From: Sphaerisporangium album
Lineage (GTDB): Bacteria; Actinomycetota; Actinomycetes; Streptosporangiales; Streptosporangiaceae
DNA length: 64,000 bases
Direction of reading: 5' to 3'
NCBI RefSeq assembly: GCF_003323745.1
Contig: NZ_QOIL01000006.1
Location: forward strand, 310,001-374,000
In this document: one piece after another, positions 33,290 to 41,375 of the stretch
How positions within the stretch are numbered: position 1 is the stretch's first letter
Layout: each line of letters opens with the position of its first letter
Notes under the pieces: generated by a model
The model's input: only the letters and a program-made list of their open reading frames with translations
What the model was told of the DNA's origin: nothing
Databases searched by the model: none
Made by a program: the position numbers and the translations under genes

Positions 33290-35263
33290 TCACTCGCCGC
33301 CGGGCCGGCCCACGCGGGCCAGGCGGCGGGCGCCACCGATGATCACCGGCGCGAACACGATGCCGACCAGCAGCAGCGCCAGCCCGAACAGGCCCCAGGG
33401 CGTGCCCGCCTGGGCCGCCACCGTGTTGACCTCGCGGGCGGCGTTCGCGGCGAGCGTCGGGTTGATCATGCCGTTGCCGGTGGCGCCGGGCGTGCCCGGG
33501 GCGCCAGGAACCTGCTGGACGTTGGGATCGCCGGACGTGGGCAGGCCGTTGGTCGCGACGGCGCCGGGGTCGCCCGTGGCGCTGGGGCCGGTGGTGCCCG
33601 GCGCGGTCGGGTCCCCGGTGTTCTGGCCGGGCTGCGGCGCACCGGTGCTCGCTCCGGGAGAGGGCGTCTTGCCGCCGGTGCCGTTCTTGGTGGGCGTGCC
33701 GTTCGGCGTCTTGGTGCCGTTCTGGTTGGTCTTGTTGGTGTTCTGCTTGTTCGTGTTCTGCTTGTTGGCGTTGTCGTTCTTCTGGTCCTTATTCTGGTCG
33801 TTCTGGTTCTTGTTCTCGTCCTTGTTCTGGTTGTTGTTCTGCTGGCTATTCTGCTGGTTGTTCTGGTCGTTCTGGTTGTTCTGGTTGTTGTTCTGACCGT
33901 TGTTCTGGTCGCCGCCGCCACCCCCGTTGTTGTTGCCGCCGTTGTTGTTCTCCTGCGGCGGGGGGTCGTTCTTGGTCTCCTGCCCTTCCTGTTCGCACGA
34001 GGTGCCGTCCGGAAGTTTCAGGCTCTTGTAGAACTTGCCCCACGTGGCGGCCTGATCCGCGTTCGGAATCGCCGGGTGACCGGGCACCTGGCCGAGTACG
34101 GCGAAGCCTTCCTGGATGAGGTTCGTGGGCAGCGGCGAGTAGCCGATCTTGTCGACGTTCTTCTGGCCGTCGGTGATCGAGTACAGCACGAACTTGGCGA
34201 GCGTCTCGCCCTTGGCCGGGTCGAGGCCGTCGGTGGGGACGATCACGTAGTTGTAGCTGGAGATCGGGTAGGCGCTGGGCGAGGGGTGCGTGTGCACGCC
34301 GTCCAGGTTGTAGGTGCCGTCTTCGTTGCGACGGGCGTTGGTGAGGGCGATCGCCTGGTTGCACGCCGTGGGCAGAGTGTAGTTGCCGGCGACGTTCCTG
34401 ATGGTCGCCACTGGGACGTCGAGTTGCTTGGCGTAGGCGTACTCCGCGTAGCCGATCCAGCCCCAGCTCGGGTTGCCCTGCTTGACCTGGATCGCCACGC
34501 GGTCGGAGCCGTCCACCCGGTCGATGTCCGGCCGGTCCGGCCACTCGTCGGTGGCGCCGCACGCCTGCGGGGTGCACTTGTTCGTCGGCCGCGTGGTCGC
34601 GCACCCGTTGGGGTTGCCGTCGATGCCCTGCATGTACGCCTTCCAGCGCTGCGGGTCCATGTGGTTGAGGTAGTCGGTGAAGACCGCCGTCGTCCCGGAA
34701 CCACCGGCGCGCACGACCGGACGTACCCGGACATGCGGCAACTGGGCGGCGATGCTGGGGTTGTCCGCCTTGACCGCTGGGTCGTCCCAGTACATCTCGG
34801 GGTTCGCGCCCGGGTCGGCGCAGGAGAACATGTTCTGCGTGAACAGCTTCACCAGCAGCGGGCCCGAGAGCTGGAGGTTGCTGATCGGCCTGCCCGCGTT
34901 GTCCTTGAGGTTCACCATGATGGCCGTGCCGCCGGCGACCAGCGGCATGTAGGTGTATCCGAAGGACGGCTTGGTCTCGTTGCCGAGGCCGCCGGGGAAG
35001 TTGTAGGACACGTCGCTGGAGGCGAAGTCGACCAGCTTGTTGGTGAAGTCCGTCCGGCCCTGGGTCGAGCCCTTCGGCTGGAAGTTGACGCTCAGCCCCT
35101 GCTTGGCGACGTCGGACATCCACTGCTGGATCGCGATGAACGCGAAGGTCGAACCGGACCCGTTGACGGCTGCGCCGGCATACGCGGGCACGGTCACGAC
35201 CTGTGCGAGGAACGCCACCAGGGCCACCAGGGCCAGGCGGGCGGCTCGTCGGCGGACAGCCAT
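33290..35263 (-). CDS. PstS-fold protein with Asn/Gln-rich tail and C-terminal membrane anchor
   Basis: 657 residues. Signal peptide 1-30; PstS/PBP-like fold to about residue 420 (NGSGSTFAFIAIQQWM, DFASSDVSYNFPGG, RAGGSGTTAVFTDYLNHM, SYNYVIVPTDGLDPAKGETLAKF). Residues about 438-518 are almost entirely Asn, Gln, Lys and Asp (QNNNQNNQNDQNNQQNSQQ). A Pro/Thr/Gly-rich segment follows, then one membrane helix (about 620-642, WGLFGLALLLVGIVFAPVII) and a basic tail. AGGAG precedes the ATG at 35263. Ordinary PstS is a free lipoprotein of about 370 residues, so anchoring by a C-terminal helix through a long polar tether is unusual. It follows pstB on the same strand and is likely the binding component of this Pst system. 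Phosphate specificity is not proven. Confidence 0.82.
   Translation of the reverse strand: MAVRRRAARLALVALVAFLAQVVTVPAYAGAAVNGSGSTFAFIAIQQWMSDVAKQGLSVNFQPKGSTQGRTDFTNKLVDFASSDVSYNFPGGLGNETKPSFGYTYMPLVAGGTAIMVNLKDNAGRPISNLQLSGPLLVKLFTQNMFSCADPGANPEMYWDDPAVKADNPSIAAQLPHVRVRPVVRAGGSGTTAVFTDYLNHMDPQRWKAYMQGIDGNPNGCATTRPTNKCTPQACGATDEWPDRPDIDRVDGSDRVAIQVKQGNPSWGWIGYAEYAYAKQLDVPVATIRNVAGNYTLPTACNQAIALTNARRNEDGTYNLDGVHTHPSPSAYPISSYNYVIVPTDGLDPAKGETLAKFVLYSITDGQKNVDKIGYSPLPTNLIQEGFAVLGQVPGHPAIPNADQAATWGKFYKSLKLPDGTSCEQEGQETKNDPPPQENNNGGNNNGGGGGDQNNGQNNNQNNQNDQNNQQNSQQNNNQNKDENKNQNDQNKDQKNDNANKQNTNKQNTNKTNQNGTKTPNGTPTKNGTGGKTPSPGASTGAPQPGQNTGDPTAPGTTGPSATGDPGAVATNGLPTSGDPNVQQVPGAPGTPGATGNGMINPTLAANAAREVNTVAAQAGTPWGLFGLALLLVGIVFAPVIIGGARRLARVGRPGGE
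33712..33955 (-). repeat. Low-complexity Asn/Gln-coding tract
   Basis: On the coding strand the tract is built from AAC, CAG and GAC codons, giving a locally A-rich composition unlike the surrounding DNA. On the plus strand it appears as repeated TTGTTCTGG units. It encodes the polar tether of the PstS-fold protein. Such tracts can change length by slippage. Confidence 0.7.
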
Positions 35264-35289
35264 TCGTCTGCTCCTAAACTCGGGAAGAC

Positions 35290-36123
35290 TCAGCCGAAGC
35301 GGCCGTTGACGTAGTCGGCGGTCCTCGGATCGTTCGGGTCCGAGAAGAGCCGGTCGGTGGGGCCCTGCTCGATGACCCGTCCGGGCTCGTTCTCGGCCGC
35401 CAGGAAGAAGGCGCAGTGCTGGGAGACGCGCTGCGCCTGCTGCATGTTGTGGGTGACGATGACGATCGTGACCTGGTCCTTGAGTTCGAGGATGGTCTCC
35501 TCGATGCGCCGCGTGGAGGTCGGGTCCAGGGCGGAGCAGGGCTCGTCCATGAGCAGCACGTCCGGGCTCACGGCCAGGGACCTGGCGATGCAGAGCCGCT
35601 GCTGCTGGCCACCCGACAGGCCGCCGGCCGGGGCGTCCAGACGGTTGCGGACCTCGTTCCACAGGCCCGCCCGGCGCAGGCTGGCCTCGATGAGGCCGTC
35701 CCGGTCGGCGACCTTCTTGCCGGTCAGCTTCAGCCCGGCCGCCACGTTGTCGGCGATCGTCATCGCGGGGAACGGGTTGGGCTTCTGGAACACCATGCCG
35801 ATGCGGCGGCGGACCTCGGTGAGACGCAGGCCCACCCCGTAGATGTCGTGGCCGTCGAGGAGGACGGAACCGGCGAGCGTGGCGATCGGCACCAGCTCGT
35901 GCATGCGGTTCAGCGTGCGCAGGAAGGTCGACTTGCCGCACCCGGAGGGCCCGATGAGCGCGGTCACGACTCCCGCGTCCATCTTGATGTTGACGCCCTC
36001 CAGCACCTTGCGGGACCCGAACCAGCAGCTGACGTCGACTCCTTCGAGAACGCCGCCCATCGGGCCGGGCACGGCCTCCTGCGGGGCCATAGGCCGCGTG
36101 TGGTCGAGCTCTGGCGCGGTCAT
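35290..36123 (-). CDS. pstB: Phosphate ABC transporter ATP-binding protein
   Basis: A 277-residue ABC ATPase with Walker [11 protein letters not shown]-loop [13 protein letters not shown] (the PstB-type Q-loop), signature LSGGQQQR, Walker [14 protein letters not shown] and switch His VTHNMQQA. The family-typical stretch [13 protein letters not shown] is present. It energises phosphate uptake through PstC/PstA. The start at 36123 has GGAAGGA upstream. The N-terminal 30 residues are longer than in typical PstB. It lies in the leftward operon pstC-pstA-pstB and is followed by the Q/N-tailed PstS-fold gene. Confidence 0.95.
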   Translation of the reverse strand: MTAPELDHTRPMAPQEAVPGPMGGVLEGVDVSCWFGSRKVLEGVNIKMDAGVVTALIGPSGCGKSTFLRTLNRMHELVPIATLAGSVLLDGHDIYGVGLRLTEVRRRIGMVFQKPNPFPAMTIADNVAAGLKLTGKKVADRDGLIEASLRRAGLWNEVRNRLDAPAGGLSGGQQQRLCIARSLAVSPDVLLMDEPCSALDPTSTRRIEETILELKDQVTIVIVTHNMQQAQRVSQHCAFFLAAENEPGRVIEQGPTDRLFSDPNDPRTADYVNGRFG

Positions 36124-36154
36124 GGATGTCCGTCCTTCCACACTGGGTACTGCG

Positions 36155-37384
36155 TCAGCGGCCACGACGGCGCCCGCCACGGCCGGGGATGGGGATCCGG
36201 AACCTGCGCCGCCCCGGACCCGCCGAGCCGACCAGCCGGGCCAGGATGAACAGCAGGAGCACGATGACCAGCAGGATCAGCGCGCCCGCCCACCCGCGGT
36301 CGACCTGGCTCTCCTGCGAGCTCCTGATCTGCGTGAACACGAAGAGCGGCAGGTTGTCCTGGAACCCGGACAAGGGGTTGGGGTTCAGCAGCGTCGTACC
36401 GCCCGTCGTCATCAGCACGGGCGCCGTCTCGCCGACCACGCGCGCCATGCCGAGGATCACGGCCGTCGACAGCCCCGCGCGGGCGGTGGGGAGGACGACC
36501 ATCAGGACGCTGCGCCAGTACGGCGCGCCGAGGGCCAGCGCGGCCTCGCGCAGGCTGCCCGGCACCACGCGCAGCACCTGTTCGGCGGTGATCGTCACCG
36601 TGGGCAGCATCAGGATGGACAGCGCGAGAGACCCCAGGATGCCCGACTGCCCGATGATGTGCGGCTTGATGAACAGCGAGAAGATGAACAGGCCCGCGAC
36701 GATCGACGGCAACGCGGTCATGGCGTCGGCGACGAGGCGGACGGGCCGCGCGAGCGGGCCCTTGATCTCACTGAGGTAGACGGCGGTGAGCACGCCGAGC
36801 GGCACCGCGATGACCGTGGCGAGCGCGAGCTGCTCCAGGGTCCCGATGATCGAGTGGAGGGCGCCGCCGTCCGTGGCCTCCGCGAGCGGGCCGACGAACT
36901 GCATGGTCTGGGTGAAGAAGTTGCCGCTCAGGGACTTCAGCCCGCGGTACAGCACGTACCCGATCACGAAGACGATCGGCGTGAAGGTGAACAGCGCGCC
37001 CGCCATGACGAAGACGGTGGCGACTCGGTCCTTCGCCGCCGTCGTGCCCTGCCCGTCCTTTGTCACGAACCAGTAGATCGGCAGGAACAGCACGAACCAG
37101 ATCGCGAAGAAGGCGAGCGGCATGATCCGGAAGGGCAGCAGCCTGTTGAAGATCAGCCACGTCAGGAAGAACGAGGCGGCGAGCGCGCCCGCGGCCTCCG
37201 CGATGTCGCTCCATCGCCACGCCCGCGGCCTCCGGCGCGGCGGCACCCTGCGGGCGGGGCCGGCGGGCGACCCCGTGGACGGCCCCGTGGACGACGCCGT
37301 GGGCGCGCCCTTCGATCCGGCGTCCAGGGACGCGGGGCTCGCCCCGGGCGCGGCCGTCAGGGCCCTGGTCTCCTGTGTCGTCAC
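36155..37384 (-). CDS. pstA: Phosphate ABC transporter permease PstA
   Basis: A 409-residue permease. A long Ala/Ser/Pro-rich cytoplasmic N-terminus (about 60 residues) precedes six or more helices. PstA hallmarks are the periplasmic [52 protein letters not shown] and the coupling loop [21 protein letters not shown]. It starts with GTG 37384 overlapping the pstC stop (GTGA). About 100 residues longer than the usual PstA because of extra N-terminal helices. It forms the phosphate channel with PstC. Confidence 0.93.
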   Translation of the reverse strand: MTTQETRALTAAPGASPASLDAGSKGAPTASSTGPSTGSPAGPARRVPPRRRPRAWRWSDIAEAAGALAASFFLTWLIFNRLLPFRIMPLAFFAIWFVLFLPIYWFVTKDGQGTTAAKDRVATVFVMAGALFTFTPIVFVIGYVLYRGLKSLSGNFFTQTMQFVGPLAEATDGGALHSIIGTLEQLALATVIAVPLGVLTAVYLSEIKGPLARPVRLVADAMTALPSIVAGLFIFSLFIKPHIIGQSGILGSLALSILMLPTVTITAEQVLRVVPGSLREAALALGAPYWRSVLMVVLPTARAGLSTAVILGMARVVGETAPVLMTTGGTTLLNPNPLSGFQDNLPLFVFTQIRSSQESQVDRGWAGALILLVIVLLLFILARLVGSAGPGRRRFRIPIPGRGGRRRGR

Positions 37385-38385
37385 GTGCTCGCTCCGGATC
37401 GGGACCTGCTGACCACCATCGCCGCCAGGAAGTTGATGGCGAAGGTGACGATGAACAGCGCGAGGCCCGCGGCCATCAGAGCGCTGAGGCCCATCTCCTT
37501 GGCGTCGCGGAACTCGATGGCGATGCCGCTCGCCACGGTGATGCCGCCGTTCTCCAGGATCCTGGGCTTGATCTCGAAGGCGATCGAGAGGATCAGCGTG
37601 GCGGCCAGGGTCTCCCCGAGCGCGCGGCCGAGGCCGAGCATCGAGCCGCCGATGATGCCGCCCTTGCCGAACGGGAGGACGACCGAGGTGATCATTCCCC
37701 AGCGCGTCCCGCCCAGGGCCAGCGCGCCCTCGCACTCGTGCCGGGGCGCCTGGGCGAGCACCTCACGGATGATCGAGGTCGTGATCGGGATGGTCATGCA
37801 GGCGACGATCAGTCCCGCGTTGAACAGCGACCCGCCGGTGGCCGACGCCTCCGCCAGCGGCAGCCAGCCGCCGAACTGCGCGACCACCCAGTCCTCGATG
37901 GGCGCGAGCGCCGGCACGAGGAAGAACAGCCCCCAGATCGCGAAGATCAGGCTCGGGATGGCCGCCATCAGGTCGACCAGCGACGTGAGGCTCCTGCGAA
38001 CGGCCCGGGGGGCGTACTCGTTGATGAAGAGCGAGGTGCACACCGCGACGGGCACGGTGATCGCCATCGCCACCACGGCGCTGACGAACGTACCGAACAT
38101 CATCGCCGCGACGCCGAATCTCGGCGGCTGACCGTCGGGGGTCCAGACTTTCTCGGTCAGGAACGAGAACCCGGCCTCCTTCAACGCGGGCCACGCGCCG
38201 ATCAGGAGGAAAACGCCGATGAGCGTGATGAGCAACAGCGTCGCGGCCGCGCCCGACGACACGACTGCCCGGTACACCCGGTCGGCGTCGGTCAGCCGGG
38301 CTTCGAGCTTTCGCGGTTCATCGGCATGTGGCGGTGGTTCGGGCACATCGCTCGGGACCGACCCCTGAGGGTCAGTTGTCTGCAC
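37381..38385 (-). CDS. pstC: Phosphate ABC transporter permease PstC
   Basis: A 334-residue permease with six helices: LLLITLIGVFLLIGAWPAL, then FGTFVSAVVAMAITVPVAV, NEYAPRAVRRSLTSLVDLMA, PSLIFAIWGLFFLVP and the coupling loop CEGALALGGTRWGMI ahead of MLGLGRALGETLAATLI. Start GTG 38385 follows GAGGAG by seven bases; longer frames upstream are without similarity. First gene of the Pst operon, expected to be under phosphate control; the divergent 38386-38738 segment is the promoter region shared with the neocarzinostatin/PstS-like gene. Confidence 0.94.
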   Translation of the reverse strand: MQTTDPQGSVPSDVPEPPPHADEPRKLEARLTDADRVYRAVVSSGAAATLLLITLIGVFLLIGAWPALKEAGFSFLTEKVWTPDGQPPRFGVAAMMFGTFVSAVVAMAITVPVAVCTSLFINEYAPRAVRRSLTSLVDLMAAIPSLIFAIWGLFFLVPALAPIEDWVVAQFGGWLPLAEASATGGSLFNAGLIVACMTIPITTSIIREVLAQAPRHECEGALALGGTRWGMITSVVLPFGKGGIIGGSMLGLGRALGETLAATLILSIAFEIKPRILENGGITVASGIAIEFRDAKEMGLSALMAAGLALFIVTFAINFLAAMVVSRSRSGAST

Positions 38386-38738
38386 GTCGATCTCCTCGTC
38401 AGCGGGCGCTGAGTCTCCAGCGATTCCTCGACGGATCCTCACGGCCGTCGCGTGGTCCCGGCAGGTTGCTCGAGGTCCGCCGCAAGTGTCGGACATGTCA
38501 TATGGCTGATGCGCTAATGGCGCGTGAACACGCGTGGGCAGGTGCTCGACGGGCACCATGCACCGTTCCACCCGAATCCGAGGCCATTTCCAGAACGCGA
38601 ATCCAGGATGAACGAACTCGGACGACCCCACGACGAATGTCCGCACCCATTGTCCGCGGTGAGCTCGGAGCGCTTCCCTATATGGGGCATATGCAGCGAG
38701 GTACGCACGCCCCGTTCAGGGCATCTAGGAGAGCGGAC
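38386..38738. promoter_or_regulatory. Divergent control region between pstC and the 878-residue surface protein gene
   Basis: 353 bases with no gene. It contains CATATG-type patches (GACATGTCATATGGCTG at about 38490-38506; CTATATGGGGCATATGCAGC near 38679-38698) that may be promoter elements. On the minus strand GTTCATCCTGG-ATTCGCG (38591-38613) loosely resembles 11-base-spaced actinobacterial PHO-box repeats (GTTCACC). The match is weak and is offered only as a candidate. Confidence 0.35.
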
Positions 38739-41375
38739 GTGTTGCGAAGAAGGCGTTTGGCGCTGCTGGCCGTGGCGGTGACGGGAGGTTCCGCGATCTT
38801 GGCGGTGGGCCCCGCACCGGCGCAGTCCCCGGCGAGCGCGGCGGAGCCGACCCCGACGGTCGAGGTGTGGTCCGCCGACGGCAGCACGAGGCTGGACGGG
38901 ATCACCAACCAGTTGCTCGGCCCGCAGCAGACGGTCACGGTCAAGTGGTCGGGTTTCACCCCGAACTCCTCGATCGTGCTCACCCAGTGCACGACCCCCG
39001 GCCGGGCGTGGTACGTCTACGACGGCAGCGTCATGAACGCCACTAACTGGAGCCCGTTCGACTGGTGCGGCCCGCAGATCCGCAAGCCGGTCAGCACCGG
39101 GCCCGACGGCAGCGGCTCGGCGACGTTCACCGTCAAGCAGGGCACGATGGCGCCCTCGGTCGTGTACAGCACCGGCGCGAACACCAAGACGAACAAGTCC
39201 TTCCTGTGCGCGGCGAACGCTCCCTGCATCGTCATCGCCAGTGAGTGCGAGTGGAGCCAGCCCCTGGACTACCAGACCACCTGGCCCCAGACCCTTTACC
39301 CACGCGCGGCGCAGCCCGAGGGCGTCGTGGACCCCGCGCGGGCGGCGGCGAGCCAGAGCCTCAACTTCGCCCCCGGCGATGACGGGAACCCGATCACCAC
39401 CGTCATCCCCCCGCTGACCCTTCCCGAGTTCCCCAAGGACAAGCCGCCGCCCGTGCTGCCGCCCGTCACGGGCGGGAAGGTCGGAGGCCCCATCTACGGG
39501 ACCGGCTCCGCCAACGTCGCGACGGTGTTCGAGGGCTGGCTCATCGACGTGCGCGCCCAAGCGAAGGCGGCGGACGCCGGGTACTCCCGCACGACGTCCG
39601 ACCAGGGCGGCGACGTCCTGAAGTCCGGGTTCGACACCAACTTCGACAGCGGCGCCGACTACGCCGTCACCGGCATCGATTACACAAAGGACAAGGTCGG
39701 CGGGGACGTCGCCTACGCTCCCATCTCGCTCACCGCCCTCGCCATCGCCAATCAGGTCGAGGTCGCCGGCCAGCCGATCCGCGAGGCGCGGATGAGCCCC
39801 CTCACCCTCGCCTGGATGCTCGGCCGGAACGCCGCGCCCACCACCGGGCCGCTGAACGACCTCAACGCCTACTCCATGGACTGGGGCGTGCTGTCCGGCG
39901 GCGGGAAGACCATGCTCGCCAAGGACAACCACGGCTGCGAGCTGCCTCCCCGCTCGGTCACCCCGATCTTCCGCCTCGGCAAGTCGGCGCAGAACAAGGT
40001 CCTTTCTGCGTGGCTGGGCGCGAACATCCCGCTGGAGCTGTTCAAGAAGGAATTCCCCATCAGCGACCCGGGCAGCCTGGAGTTCCTGTCGAGCCAGGCC
40101 GGAGTCCGCGGCACCCAGAGCGGCGCCGAGACCGCCTCCCAGCTCGCGACGCAGTTCGGCGACCTCACCAAGTCCAAGGCCGACGGCTCGCCCGACGAGA
40201 ACGTGTTCGGGTACCGCAACGGCAGGGCGTCGCTCGGATACCTGGACATCACCGAGGTCAAGGCGTACGCCGAGCGCGGGTTCACGCTCGGCGTGTCCCC
40301 GCTGCTCAACGCGGCCGGGAAGTACGTGGCGCCGACCAAGGAGTCGATCCTCGCCGCGTTCGCGACCATGAAGAAGGAGGCCGACGGGACGTACACGCCG
40401 GTCTTCGACGCCAAGGACGCGGCGGCGGCCTATCCCCTGCCGATGATCCACTACCTCGCGGTGCCGAAGAGGAACGCCGACGGGAAGAACCCGTTGCCGC
40501 AGGACAGGCGCATCGCGCTCGCCGCCCTCATCAGGTACATCGTCGGCGACGAGGCGCAGGCGAAGGTCGAGCGGCTCGGCGGCGCGCCGCTGCCGCAGGC
40601 GCTGCGCGCGCAGTCGCTGCAGGTCGCCGACATGCTGGAGACCCCGGACACGCCGAGCGACGACCCCACGCAGCCGCCCGCCGGGAACGGCGGGGGCGGG
40701 AACGGCGGCGGAGGCAACGGGGGAGGCGGCAACGGCGGTACCGGACCCAAGACCACCAACGAGGGGACGCCCGGCCCGCCCGACGACAACGCGGACCTCC
40801 TCGACGGCGCCGCCAGGCCGGCCCCGACCGCGACCGTGCGGATCACCCACACCCCGTCCCCGCGCGCCACCGCCAAGTCCTCCGGCACCGGCAAGTCGTC
40901 CGGCGGCAGCGGGAGCGGCGGCTCCTCGAACCAGCAGCCGATCGGCGGCGGCACGAACAGCGGCACGAACACGGGCGGCACCGGGGCGGGCGGAGCGACC
41001 ACGACCCCGCCCCCCGCCGTCGACCCAGGAACGGGAACGGGCCAGACCCCGCCCGCCGAGACCACGCAGCAGCCCGGCGCCCAGACGACCCCGAGCGCGC
41101 AGCCACTGGCCAACGAGGGCACCATCCGCGGCGGCACGATCCCGGCCGCCTCGTGGGCCGCGCGGACCAGCCTGCTGCTGATCCTCGGCCTGATCGCGCT
41201 GTCGGTCGGCGGCACCTGGCGCGGGTACGTGTTGTGGCGGATCCGCGCCAACGCGGTCACCGCGACGGCCGCCGGACCCAAGCCCCCCACCGGGGCCCCG
41301 GGCTCCGGCGCCACTCCCCCGGCGACCTCGAACTCCGGCACGACTCCCCCGGCGACTCCGGGCTCCGGCGCATGA
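38739..41375 (+). CDS. Surface protein: neocarzinostatin-like domain + PstS-like domain + membrane anchor
   Basis: 878 residues from GTG 38739 (TAGGAGAG five bases upstream). Signal peptide about 1-35. Residues about 40-170 resemble the Ig-like neocarzinostatin/macromomycin fold (LLGPQQTVTVKWSGFTPNSS, VLTQC, then DGSGSATFTVKQG). Residues about 245-640 resemble a PstS/PBP fold (GTGSANVATVFEGWLIDVRA; FASSD-like GADYAVTGIDYTKDK; DRRIALAALIRYIVGDEAQA). Then come a GNGGGG repeat linker, a Pro/Thr/Ser-rich stalk and a membrane helix near 806-830 (TSLLLILGLIALSVGG) with a short basic, Pro-rich tail. The stop overlaps the next ATG (ATGA). It is divergent from pstCAB. It is probably displayed outside the membrane on a stalk; ligand unknown. 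Confidence 0.72.
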   Translation: MLRRRRLALLAVAVTGGSAILAVGPAPAQSPASAAEPTPTVEVWSADGSTRLDGITNQLLGPQQTVTVKWSGFTPNSSIVLTQCTTPGRAWYVYDGSVMNATNWSPFDWCGPQIRKPVSTGPDGSGSATFTVKQGTMAPSVVYSTGANTKTNKSFLCAANAPCIVIASECEWSQPLDYQTTWPQTLYPRAAQPEGVVDPARAAASQSLNFAPGDDGNPITTVIPPLTLPEFPKDKPPPVLPPVTGGKVGGPIYGTGSANVATVFEGWLIDVRAQAKAADAGYSRTTSDQGGDVLKSGFDTNFDSGADYAVTGIDYTKDKVGGDVAYAPISLTALAIANQVEVAGQPIREARMSPLTLAWMLGRNAAPTTGPLNDLNAYSMDWGVLSGGGKTMLAKDNHGCELPPRSVTPIFRLGKSAQNKVLSAWLGANIPLELFKKEFPISDPGSLEFLSSQAGVRGTQSGAETASQLATQFGDLTKSKADGSPDENVFGYRNGRASLGYLDITEVKAYAERGFTLGVSPLLNAAGKYVAPTKESILAAFATMKKEADGTYTPVFDAKDAAAAYPLPMIHYLAVPKRNADGKNPLPQDRRIALAALIRYIVGDEAQAKVERLGGAPLPQALRAQSLQVADMLETPDTPSDDPTQPPAGNGGGGNGGGGNGGGGNGGTGPKTTNEGTPGPPDDNADLLDGAARPAPTATVRITHTPSPRATAKSSGTGKSSGGSGSGGSSNQQPIGGGTNSGTNTGGTGAGGATTTPPPAVDPGTGTGQTPPAETTQQPGAQTTPSAQPLANEGTIRGGTIPAASWAARTSLLLILGLIALSVGGTWRGYVLWRIRANAVTATAAGPKPPTGAPGSGATPPATSNSGTTPPATPGSGA

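Noticed and set aside
33712-33955. The repetitive Asn/Gln tract considered as a CRISPR or minisatellite array
   Set aside because: The units are irregular and codon-phased inside a good protein frame, with no conserved spacer-repeat pattern, so this is low-complexity coding DNA.
33290-35941. A single 883-codon protein joining PstS-like to upstream sequence
   Set aside because: The first 226 codons are an out-of-frame shadow of pstB; a signal peptide and a ribosome site mark the real start at 35263.
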